DNA of 64,000 bases, from the NCBI GenBank assembly GCA_014338405.1, contig JTDE01001078.1:35636-99635 (forward strand), given 5' to 3'. The first letter of the stretch is position 1, and each line of letters begins with the position of its first letter. Under the pieces are notes generated by a model. It saw only the letters and a program-made list of their open reading frames with translations, did no database searches and had not been told where the DNA came from. Made by a program: the position numbers and the translations under genes. Positions 12,568 through 25,363 of this stretch are shown piece after piece. Source of the DNA: Paragonimus skrjabini miyazakii (Eukaryota > Platyhelminthes > Trematoda > Plagiorchiida > Troglotrematidae).

Positions 12568-12590
12568 TTACAAAACGGTGGGAATTCCCA
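12568..12590 (-). CDS. HTT: probable HTT terminal exon (last codons and stop)
   Basis: The first very strong acceptor after the GTAAGC donor at 12858 is cttgtttctcctcttcccctag. Joined to it, the protein ends ...KQLA-VGIPTVL and stops (TAA). A second candidate acceptor (caatctttctttcag) would give a terminal exon at 12436-12449 ending VKQI. Human huntingtin continues about 25 residues past this point, so the short tail is a prediction. I found no clear AATAAA signal downstream. Confidence 0.45.
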
Positions 12591-15500
12591 CTAGGGGAAG
12601 AGGAGAAACAAGAGTGATGAGATTCCACTCAAAGTAATTTCGAAAATGATAGTAGTATGTTTAAGGAGATCACAGAAGAAACACAGAATTCCTTTCACAG
12701 CACTGGGGAATCACAGACACTCAAGTGTTCGGCAAGCTCAGTGTGCAACTCGCTTTCAAGATACCAATAGACACGCCGGAATGTGTGAACATCATGATCA
12801 CTGTGCGTTGCGTCAGATGTGAGAACATGTCCAGGAGCACTAAGCTCAGACGGCTTACCAGCAAGTTGTTTAAACATGTTCAGAAAAGTGATGCGTTCCT
12901 CAGAGCGACGTTTTGCTTTGGGCCCATCGTTCGGACTACGCCGAAGCAGGCCGAATCGGATGAAGTGCAATGAGGCCAGACAAAGCAAATCTGACAGCAA
13001 GTGAGTAGATGAACTCTCAGATGGGAATTGAAATCCACATTCATCCACAGAAGAGAATGCCGAATAGCACAAGTGTAGTCTGGTAATTGGATATGATTAA
13101 GATTCCATAGCAACTGAGATATGTAAACGGAGGGTAACTGCCGGTTGCATATTATCGTCTTATTGATAACTGAAAATTGAACGGTCTCTACTTGAGGGCT
13201 CATCATAGCGGTTCACGTAATCATAACGATTTCACAGCAACTGCCTGAATATACATACTATTAACAGGTTTCCTTAGTTGCTCACTATGATTTGAAATCT
13301 ATACTTTTGAGAAACTGATTAACATACAGCCGGCATTTCTGGTTGAGAAACAAAGTTCCTGTCGTGTTACAGAATGACTAGCGAAGCTAACTATTCTGAG
13401 CAGACAATATTCCTTTGAAGTAGAGGATCACAACTAAAGTATGTCATAGTCAGTCAGAGAAACGGTCGTTACATGTTACAACAAAATATTCAACCATTCT
13501 GCAGGTTGAGTTACTGGTTGACTAATCGCGTAGGGCATTATTAGTGTCTTTGGTGTGGATCAACTAAGTATCGACATTCACCACCAACTTTGCTGCATAA
13601 CAAGCAAAATACCTCAATAAATAACACAGGACAATGCACCTCCCGTGGCTCACACAGCTGTAGACCCCGTGATAGTAAAAGAAACAGCCATCGGCAGTGA
13701 CCATTGAATGGGTGTTACACAGTAAAAACAGCCTTGATTATAAAATACCAAGTATTGATCACCAAGCTATTGTACGAAAGATCAAAAACCATAAGTAGGT
13801 AATTAAAACGTGAACACGGGAACTGAAAAGCGGTTTATTCAAGTGATTGGTTCGCATCACTTTAAATGGCAAAAACACCTGCACCAAACAAATGCACTTA
13901 AAAGAAATTTAAACATAATGCAGACAGCAACAAGTATTCCCTCAATGACTTAGGTACGTAAACTTGAACTTTCGAAATCTAGGACGTTTGGGAAGTGCCG
14001 AACTGATCGCATTACGAATCTAAGGAAATAATGAGAGATCAGGTATTGCACTTTGGCGGTGTGCGAACTAAAGTCAAACAATCTGTCTTAAATAGACAGG
14101 ACGAGACGAGTGACATTTGGCCAATCATCCGTTCAACTACTCATTAGACAACTCTGGGCTAGAGTGGCCACTGGATAAACTTAGAAATGCCAGTCAAATA
14201 ACAAATAAACATCACCAATTTGGAGTACACTTGTAGTCATTTAGCTCCAAAACATTGGACGCCTAGAGGTTAACAAACAACTCAAAAGTATGCAAAGCCT
14301 GTCATTGTATTGCTGTCTTTGTTGACGATGATGATTACAGGTTGAATGATTGGTATCATTTTTCAACACTGTCGGTCTCCAAGGCAAATCTCACACATGT
14401 TTACGAATACCAATGAGCAAGTAACTATACCGATTGGATGAAAATGAGGAAGGATTCCACTGAGACTGGAAGGACACTTGTAGATCACATCGTTTACAGT
14501 TAAGTAAACTTTTTACCAGGCGGATGCGCACAGCTCCAGCTTGAACTACCGGTATTGCTTTCCTCTAGTAGACGTATAGATAATCGCCATTTGTTTGGCT
14601 TGACAAACATGAGGCCACCAGCATACAACCCTTCTTACGTTACCATGATCACAACAATATCTTCTCGCTATGTCCCTGTCTGTTAAATCTATTGGTTGGA
14701 TGTGAACGAACATCCAGCAGTGTAGTTAGATTCAGCCCTAGCTGTTCAACTTTAGCTGGCAGCCAGCTGATGAGAAAAAACGTGAGTTTCAACTATCGAG
14801 CGGCAGACGTGTTAGATAGATAAGGTAATATAGACCTTAGCATCCGGAAACTGTTTTAGAAGCCTATGGACGACTTCGGAAAAGGAGATCGATAGTATAA
14901 CCATTTAAACCAATTAAAGGTTATATTGATACCATTTCAGCGAGTTCTCAGACCATGGTGGTTTGAGAAAGCTACATTTTTAAGAGGCCCACATTAGTGG
15001 AAAAAAAGAAAGAAATGAGAAAACAAAAAATGACGGATAACCAGGAACTGTGCCAAAAAGTGCACCACAGAAAACTTATTTCTAGAAAAAAACTGTTCGA
15101 AAGCGGCCATTGGGAGCTGACTGATGAAGCAAAATAAAAGTCAGCATCTTTAGGTTAGCGCCCCAAATCGCTCAGCCGATTCTGAAGCGAAGACGTGACT
15201 TGATAGAAGTGCACTGAGCTCACAGTATTTTAAAGGGGCGAGTATCCAAGTAGTAACCGGGATGCCCATTTATATATGATCCACAAACAATGAAGGTTAA
15301 TGCATGCAGTGATCGGTTTTGAGTACCCGGAATTAGCGAACACACACATGCCTAGTTTATGGATCAAACAGATAAAATTTAACCATTCAGGAAACCGCTA
15401 AAATGGTGGCACCGAATTAGGATTTTTTGTTCTTATCATCAACGTCGCAAAGCGAGGAAAAACCGAAGCAAAGGAGCTGTTGGTTACGTCACACAGGCTT

Positions 15501-18500
15501 TAAACAGTTGATACAAATATGTTTCGAATTTTGCGTCATACTGGACGAACTACTCGTATGACAAGCGACGAGAAGACACGCAAAGAGAGCACCAGGAATG
15601 CGATTATGGCTATCGGTGATTAGCAAACTAGGCGTTTATGAGGCCTAGTTGAGTTATTGTTAGAGGAACGCTCAAAACAAGATAATAAAAGCAGAAATAG
15701 AAGGGATACACCTATACGTTACAGAAGCGATTACAGACTAGGGAACAATCAAGCTACAACGAAAAAGGATACGCTGCCCTCAAAGCAGGTCGTGTGGCTG
15801 ACGCCAACAGGCACACAGTGGCTGCCCAAATCGCAAGTCGACGAGGCTGACGATTGAGCAGAGTAGGCAGAGAGAGAAGGACCCACTGACGTACCAAAGC
15901 CCGACCACCCTCGGTGTCCAGGAACAGACCGAACAACTTTCACAGAAAGCAGAAGGAGAAAAAGGCTAGATGTAGTCGAAAATCGGAGACAGAAAGAAAC
16001 TTCGACAACAGTAGAAAATTATTAGACCACAAAATACAAACGCTGGAATTGGACTCCCCAGTCTGACGGGTTCAAGCAAAACAGAGGCAATTACGAAGAA
16101 GTATAGGCTTGCGGATAAACATACATAAGCAACACAAAATCACGTTCTTTTTTCTAGTAGCAATCACTCACTGAAGTAATCCAGAACAGCCGTGTCACTA
16201 CTTTGGCTAATCATTGGAGATAATTGGAACTTGACTCGAAAAAACATTCTCCTTATTACGAACCACAGGAATTAATACACCTTATTTCACTACTTCAATT
16301 ACACTCAAGAGTACTTGTTACACACAGACTAAAAGTGCTCGAAAACCGCACAGTTTCACAACCTGATAATAACCGGCCACACTTGTGCCTTATTTCTGGC
16401 AACACGTGTAGCCAAAGATGAGCAAGTACTTTTGCCCACAACCATGAAACAAGTAACCCAACAAAGCCGTGATTTACAAACTACTCTAGCATGTCAACTC
16501 TCTAAATTACTAAGCGTGAAATAAGCATCCATCAGCTTCTTAAAAGTAACGTCGTCGTCCTACCCACTCAACATGAACACTAAAGTCAGAAGAAGTAACA
16601 CAATATTTAGTATGAGAAAACACAAAGCTACACATAAGATCAAAGGTCAATACGATGGAGGAGTCTAATGTGATGATACTAATTTATCAACACTCACCTG
16701 AATGTAACTCAGAAGTGCTTTTAGGTCCTCACACTTAGAGCTTTGAAGAAAAACTCCGTCGATCAACATCCGTTCGATTTTCTATTATTAGCTACCTGAG
16801 TCCTGAAATTGTCCACTTTCGGAAACACTGCACTAAAGCCGTCATCACTCGAAACCATGTGGTACACTGACCATCGGATTGTTGCTTATAGCCTAACCCT
16901 GTCGTGCGAATGTTGCAAATGACCGGACCTAACGTAATTAGGCATATTCGGTTTGGCTGTGCTGACCGAACCATAATAATCACAATGCAACGTTTCTGAA
17001 ACACGTAGTATCGCAAAGGTAACGATGACTGAGAAAAGAAATTCCCAATGCGAACAGACGGTGTCAAGTTCGTAAACGGAGTTCTATTACAGACTGTCCA
17101 TATGAGTTCATGTCACTGGATTGTTGAGCACATAAGCCGTTCCTTTATCAAGATGAATAAGGGGGCTCTGAGGTTAGAACTAGTTGGTAATTTCTGGGAG
17201 CTGTTTGAAGGCACCAGTTCTTAAACGGCATATGAACAACTGTCAGCTGGTAAACAAGCCTGATGAATAGAGGACGAAAAGACCTTCCTACGGCCATCAA
17301 TGAAATGGATACACGCCGAGACAATTCGGATCTACGTATGAGAGAACACCTACCTGAGCAAGAGTCTGGGCGGCCAACTGGGGATGCGCATGATCTAGAC
17401 GAGCAAACTCCCCCAACGCCTTGTTCAACACAGGATCTGCCACATATTCATCACGTGAGTGAATACCATCGCATTTTGACAAAACCAAGGAGCCCAATAT
17501 GGCCTGGATAATATCTGTACTGGCTGCGGGCAATAATCGAGCCACCACAGATGCTTCCATACCAGAAGTCCAAGCAGTCCAGACCCACGAGGGGGCAAAA
17601 TTGATCGAGGGCGACATCTGTATTGGTGCCAAACCTCCACGAAGTCGTTCCCATAAGCAACTGAGAAATTCTTGAGTCATACCAACCGTGGCCTCGGCGT
17701 CCAAGCTGTTAGAAGTTAGATATTGGTCAGAGACGTTTGTTGGTTTCACTTCAGGCTTGCTTTCCGTCGTCGAATCGTCAACCGGAGGGGCTGCACAGGA
17801 ATGCATGCGCATAGAAAAAACACAATAAACGAGGGAACATACTACAACTCCGTGGAAATTGGCAGCAAAAAAGTTCATAGTACAGACCAAGAAACGCAAC
17901 ACAATACTGTATGAAACAGGAACGAATCAAAACGAAGTATCGTAAAGGCCGTACACAAACAGGTAAACACGAAAGGTTAGGCTATCAGCTGGAAAGGTGT
18001 TTATGGACAGGCTGACTAACAATGATTTGTGAGCGAGTTACTGTGGTGTAAACGAATAATTGATCAAAAATCTAAATGAACAGGTGCTATAATCAGTCAT
18101 CAACTAAAACGTATTCTCGATTAACAAAAAATGTTTAATCTATTGAGGCGACCTAGACGTCGGGTACAATGTGAACGCATTGTGCGAAAATAGAAATAGA
18201 ATAGACTTTACTTACCATTCTCATGCAAACCGACCAACGTGATAAGAAAAGAGATGGGGTGAAGGAGATACTACGAAACTAGTTTCACCGAATATAGATA
18301 ATCATGCACAAACAACGGCTGCCAACGGCGCATAATGAACGGACAATTTTCGTTCCAACAAACCACAACTAAATATAGGATGTGTATACGCCGTACCATA
18401 TATGGCAATGATGCTCGCAGGCCGGCATATGTTATTTTGGATTTAGAAACAGAGTTGATGAACGCCTAGCTGTCACAAACAGGTACACAGAATTGATCGT

Positions 18501-21500
18501 CATCCCGAAAATTTCCTTCCGTGACGAGAAACCTTTAACGGATGACCTAACAACCGAAATCTCTACCACAATGTAGACAATAAGTGATACATATCCTTTA
18601 AAAAAATAAAAAGACACTTTCCTTGTTCATGTATAAGAAAAACGAAATCAGTATAACTATCTTGCAAAATGATGATGGGATCAAAATCGGTATCCCGATT
18701 TCGTTAGCAGGAATCAACAGCCTGACAAGGTCGAACATCACATTGGCTCATATGAAAGGTGTACAAATACTTCATTATACTGTAGCCTCGAAGACATATT
18801 AGAGTGACATAGATGTACAGCAAAAATCTTCATACAACAGAAAAAGAAATTTTTCGAGGAACGATAGCCAAATTAAAATGAGGACAGAACGCTTGCGAAC
18901 CAGAAGATTAAAATTGGCCAGCCTTAAAATCGGCTGCATTTACGACTTCCACGTCAAGCTACTCAAACGAAATTAGGTTAGATTAGAAATAACAGGTGTT
19001 AACAGCCCCCGAATGATTTAGGTGGATATAAACCAGATGTCAAGTCGAGAAAAAGGATGCAAATCAAGAGTGTGCATATGTTCAAAGTAGAAACAGATTT
19101 ACATAGAAGACAAGGTAAAATGCTAGGAAGAAGAGCGAACAGAATAAGTTATCCATAAACTTCATAACCCGGAAGACTAATGAATACGGGCTAATTGAGC
19201 GATTCCACCGTGACAAACGTCTTCTTCTCGACCTAAACAACAGCAACCGAAACAAGCGATTCAACACAAAAAACCTTTCATTTAGTGAATAGCAAATGAT
19301 TTGTGAAGAGTACAAATAGCTAATCATACCTGTACTAATCATGGGGTCGACGGTCAGTAGGGGTTCGTGGGTGGAAGTCGTGTCTGTCTCAGTGCGAGTT
19401 GAGGACAGCGAGACACGTTGTCGATGTTGCTGTATTTGCGCATTAACACGACCAGCGTTCGCATACATGCAAGTAACCAATAGTCGCATGACGGGTAGAC
19501 TGATATGAGGCGACCGACAGCCACGTAGCCGCGTAATACACATCTTCTGAAGACTCTGTGAAATGATCGCAATGGTGAAATTATGATGAAATTAGAAAAA
19601 CATTAGCGAATCAGTAAGAATCTAAGGTGCACAGCCGATGAAGAAAAGTACCTATTTCCTGTTCAATTACAAGCATCTTACGAAGCATACAACTGGAAAG
19701 CAAACAACATTAGGCGATGTGGTTGGCCAGAAAGTGAAGGTTGAAAACATCCATGTAGAGCCCTCGCATACTGTGAAAGTCAAGATAAACAGGCCTTCTA
19801 ATACAGTTGAGTAAGCGCACGCTAGCCGTACACTCGCGAGACACGGTTGTGCTTGTCCAAATAAAACCGTTCGCTTTGTCTGGGCCACATTTCTAAATTT
19901 AGGCTTAGCCGCTAAGTAGGACCCAAAACGTCTGATGACGTTGAGAAACTTAATTTGCAATGAGGTCAATTTAGCGATTAAGTGAGCCAGAAACGTGTGT
20001 GTTATAAGGTTTTGTTTCTTTGTAAACCATTATAATTAGTGCATTCTCTGTACCAAAATCGGGTTAGACAATAAGCAAGTAGAATGTAATAACAACTAAA
20101 GGGGGGTACTCACGTGAACAACAGCTTCAAGAGAGTGTACTACCCTGATGACAACAGAATAACAATCCATAAACGTTATAAACAAAAAGAGAGACATCGT
20201 TGCTTAATGAAGGGAACATCTGCCAACCACTTGTTGCAGCTTCTTTTAAAAGAAGACGGCATCAATCACATGCTCACTGAACAGTTGAACTCCGTGCTCC
20301 AACAAACACATTACATAGCCACATGTGCTTGTGGACACACATTGTCCCGCTTGTGCCCAACGGATGCAAATGGTTGACCACCAAGACTGGCAAAACGGAA
20401 TGTTACCTGTTGATGATTGATTCGATTTTAAAACAGAGCTAATAACTAACATGCCAAAGCTCATAGATGGTGTTAGATAAACTTGAGTATCTATCACTTC
20501 CTGAGGATCAGGTGATCAAGACCCAGTGAGATGTAGTAACTGGACAGATATGCCATCGAAAACTAGTTTTATCGAATGTTTTGAACACTGACAAAAAGCT
20601 ATTTAACGGAGGTCAGATCAAAACACACTCCTGCCTTAACTGGGAACAAGACAACTATGTAGTCAAACGTGATGATGACAGGGACTCACCTCAGTTGCAC
20701 CCTTACCCAGTCGCCCGGTTAGAATCAGACGTCCGATTCCGCGACACCACGCAGTGTGCACAGAAAGGGAGCAGCACAAACTGGTCGTGGTCCCGGCACC
20801 AAGTGCTGCGTAGTACGACTGTGTAACGGGAAACAGATGTGAAAGATAGGAGACGGAAACAAACGGTACCAATGCAAAACAAAGGCGGCACTTTTATATA
20901 GCATCACAGCGCAACAGGCAAATAATGATGCTGAGACAACAGGAGGTCTCCATCCACAGCAAATAGTCTGATATGTGACTCGAAGAATGAAAATGTAACA
21001 TTTCCAATATACGATATATCACGCGTTACTTGTTGTCGTATGCTCTGTAAAATGGACTCTGGTTGATGAATGCACATGTAAGTTCGAATTGTGACCTTCT
21101 AAAAGAAAGCAAGGCAAAAAGCAACTGCAATGAAGGAATATGTTCACCTGAAAGACACATCTCCAGAATGATAAAAGTAGAGCGGTCAAATTTGATTAAA
21201 GATTCTGCATTCTCACAGACATTTCAATGGGTCGTTTTTGAAGAGGAATACTAAACAGCAGCTCCGTTCTCCTTAGTGCTCGCCAGTAGTCCATGTTCTT
21301 ACCACGATCAAGAGTTGAACTTCAATCACGAGGCGGCCATGCTAACCACTGCTACACTGACCTCAAATTAAGCACGACCGAACTGCCATATGAAAACATT
21401 CAGCCACATGATTGTGAATAATGCTCACATTATCTGCTCTTTCACCAGTCTGGATCAGTTTCCCGACATTCGATAGATCACCAGAAGAGCATCCTGCCTA

Positions 21501-24500
21501 CTAACAGAATGACTAGAGCCAGTGAAATGAAAAACAATGGCGCTTGAAACTGTTTTAATCACTCCACTGTTCAACCATACAGGATGATGTTCACGCATTC
21601 TGTCAGCACAACCGATGTATGTCATTAGACTGGAGCAACCAAATGAGTATACACAAAAGCTGACTGTAGCACATGGAAATTGAGCTTTGCCATGATAACG
21701 GGGGTCAAACGGAATCTCATGAACAATTGGGTTGTAAGGTAAGTTGTTTAGACTAAATTGTTTTTAGGTTTCTTGTTATATCTTTCGCCAAAAGATCTCC
21801 TTTGGGGGGGGGAGACTAATAAACGCGCATTCCTTATTCCCAGAGAGTGACGTATGTATCAGCTCGACCACTAATCTACATGAGCACTTCTTGTGAAAAG
21901 CCCAGCTCGGCTTGCAAACTGTCGGTAGTACGGATCTTCCAAGCCCTTCCCATCAAATATAGCATTAGGTGTCGCATCTGATTGAACCGAATGAAACTGT
22001 CAAACTGAAGGTACTGACCACTGCAAGTCTGTTTACCATACACTTTTTTTTTATTATGCCAACCTACAGAAAATTTATTTGGTTATTGCTGGCTGACTGT
22101 GGTGAGTTTAGTTCTGTTGAGAGCTGAACTAAAGGCTTACATAATACTGGTCATGTTATAATCCCCAAAGACATGCACAATGTCATACGCTCTCAAGCCG
22201 AGGCAACCAAGGGAAAGAGATATCAGTCATTAACGAAGACCACACCAAGAGGAAATTACCATGGGCTCGGCAGTTTTCAGTAAGGAATTACACGAGTGAC
22301 TCTATTAATAAATTCTAATTAACGCGTAACAGCCAGACAACCATGAAGGCTGTACCGCCTTGAGACGACGAAGCTTCCAGAACGCAAGCTCTGATAGAGC
22401 TGACGGAGATGCCGAGTTGCCCGGCTGAAGGGAATCTACTAGTTTAGCCATCGGACTTGATTTGCAGAAAAGCAGAGCAACACAGCTAGCATCCGAATGA
22501 TGGTAGGAGTTACGTCCTGACTTTTTGAAAGTGACCACATTCTCATTGTTTATTGTCATGCAGGACTACACTCCAATTAGATACTATCACAGTATGTAAA
22601 TATGTGCGCGAGCGATCGGAGTAAGCGTAATCTGAATTTGCATCCAAGAAATCGGCAGTCAGTTTCATTATCAATAAGCACTCTCAAGGTCACCTTTACA
22701 ATCTCTCCTAAAGTTATCCGTATGACAGTGGGGATGGCTATCCAGAAACAACCGGAGTATGACTAACGGATAAACAAACGTCAAAGCGTTTCGGATCATT
22801 GTGTTCACAGTTAGTCAATTAAGTCCGGTACTCAGAGGTTTAGCACAGATGGAGCGTACATGAGACCAGGTGCCTAATTTATCTATGTGCAGTAAGGTCA
22901 ATATAACAAAGTTTCAACAGCTTAACGCTATCTGGCTATCGTGTCTCGTGGCAACGAAAGCAATGCGGTCTAAAAGGTAAGCCTCATACTCGCGTTACAG
23001 TAGCAATTGACATTAAAATAGTTTCACTGCTCTTAACATACGTGACTTGAAAAGCGAGGGAGGGTGCTATAGTGTACAATCCGGTGTTTGGATTCCCATT
23101 TATAAACCAGATTTGGTTCTGAATAAGAGTAAACCAAACAACACACACGTGCGTATATAATAGAACACGACTAAGTCGTACTCAAGGCGCGATGGATGTA
23201 TAAAAGAGCAGTTATTTAGTAGCAGTTCAAGCACTGCAATCGTTTTCCCCGCCGATTCCAAAAACTCAGGTAGGCGGAGTAATTACACCGTGCTCGACTG
23301 CAGAATACGATTGCGCTTTGAATAAAAAAAATTTACATCCACACCTACTTGTTTCGTTTGACTTTTCAACAAAGCCGTCTGCAGCAGCGGTGGCGGTTGC
23401 GTCGTGTCCGCCAGCATCACTGAGGCCAGTCGAAAGAGGCCGGCAGTAAGACCAGAAAGCATTTCTGTTAGACCGGAACCGAACTCTGTAAGAACGGGGT
23501 AGACGGGCGGAGCGGAAAAGTGTTCCGTGAGGAAAAATGCAGCAGCCAACACCGTCAACTGATGGCGCTCGACTCGACCATCGACAGTAGAGAATGAGGC
23601 TGTCGAGGAGATCCGTGGAAAGGCTGCTGCATCTGGAAACGAGAAGGACGTGAGGTGAATATAAAACAAGAGGTTCACAAGTAAAACATCTAACAAACGG
23701 ACGGGTTGGAAGTGAGTTTGTTGGACGTATATTTTGATCAACTCACAAGTTTAAGATTTGCTATAGAAGATGCAGTTAACACGAAATGCAGGCCTATGAA
23801 GAACTTGAAATATTTCTAGTGTGGGGGCGAGCAGTTGAATGAATAGGTGTGGCTTGACTTGCCGTTTGCCTGGGCTAGATGGAACAGGATCGAAACGGCC
23901 ACATTGTTTTCAAGCAGTCGGTGGGTTCGTGTGCATGTAGCTGCCGCAGCCTATTTGTTGATGCGTTTTCATACAAATGTTGGGCATGGCGTACATTAGG
24001 TCTGAATTGCTGTAGACTTGACTTCTTTTTATCTTCCAGTATTCTTCTTATCGTACAGACTAACTACGATGAAATTCGATCATACAACTCCAGAGTTTGC
24101 AACAAGGGTGATGAATACTCTCATTGGCGGGAGCTAGCACAAGGACGAACCATATCAAAACTGGACTGTAATGTACTGTTAAGTCAATCGAAACCAGTGG
24201 TTGATCTTCAAATAAGTGACGAGTGAGTAGATGACAGCATCAACTCATAGCAAAAACTGCCACAGAGTCAAACAATATACCAGCAGCTGAAGAAACACTC
24301 ACTGATAGTAAAGGATCGTCTTTATCCCAGAAATAGTGTTTTAAATCAAGGTTGAACAGGGAAGCGTACTGCAAAATTAGTCCAGCTACTCATGGGCAGT
24401 TTCAGGGTAACCAGTATTACAGTACAAAATGTAGGGATGTGGAGATCAAACATGAGAACCACATATACAAGTGGCTACCTGTACGTCTGAGATAGACAGT

Positions 24501-25321
24501 GCTGATAAACGCATATGTCAACACAACCGTTACAAACTCACCAAACGGTTCGGCAATTGGTGACGTATTAGTCGATTTTCCACCTCCAGCCCCTGATCCC
24601 AACATTCCGGCCATGAGCCTTTTTAATCCAGAGGTTCCGTGTCCTGACATCGAGTTGTTCCAACGCGAACCTGAACTCCCCAACTTGTGTGAATCTGTAT
24701 TTCCCACTGTGTTGTTTCCGGCATCAGTACTCCCGTTGCTATTAACATCTTCGGTAGTTGGATGAACGGCGGGAAGGGGACCGAATAACACCAGTAACTG
24801 CCGTTCCACATAGGTGCACATCTGAGTAATTAACGTAGGAAAGGAAGTAAGTTCCAATCAAACGTCACTCATGTATAATCGGAGATATACGCAGACGGGG
24901 ACTTCTACTGTACGTTTATATAGAGAAGGATTTTAGTACTTAGAGCAGTGTCTGTATCAAGCGTTTATGTGTGAGTGATTTGTGTGTGTGATTTGCGGAA
25001 AAAAAGAGACTGCTTTCAATGCAAAAGAAGATACATATGAATGCGTGTGAATATGTATAGTACAGTACAAGGTGCCGACAGGAGACAGTGGAACCAAACG
25101 GTAATAATCAGAGCACAAAGCTGGCGTGAGTCAATAATGAAACACACAAAGCTGATTCACGGTTGCATGGTCTACGTGGCACTGTTGACCATCAGTTAGA
25201 CAAGTTTGTGATCACCTGCTAACACAGACACAATCACTGGAAGGATGAATCTAACAGCAAGCTAACTGACAAGCAACGTCAATTCTGTTTGTCGTCAATA
25301 AAACTTACTCTCCCAGTAAAG

Positions 25322-25363
<42 letters not shown>

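Larger units (their letters stand above)
19556..23348 (-). other. HTT intron with a GC-richer module and a tRNA-like relic
   Basis: No exon found. It holds the TATA-containing block at 20665-20905 and a tRNA-like sequence at 21300-21370. A run of eight or more G residues lies at about 21806-21813. Confidence 0.55.

Noticed and set aside
20114..20497. Opposed open frames with CACGH and CGYVMC motifs
   Set aside because: The two strands shadow each other, there is no family match, and it is inside an HTT intron between exons that join in phase.
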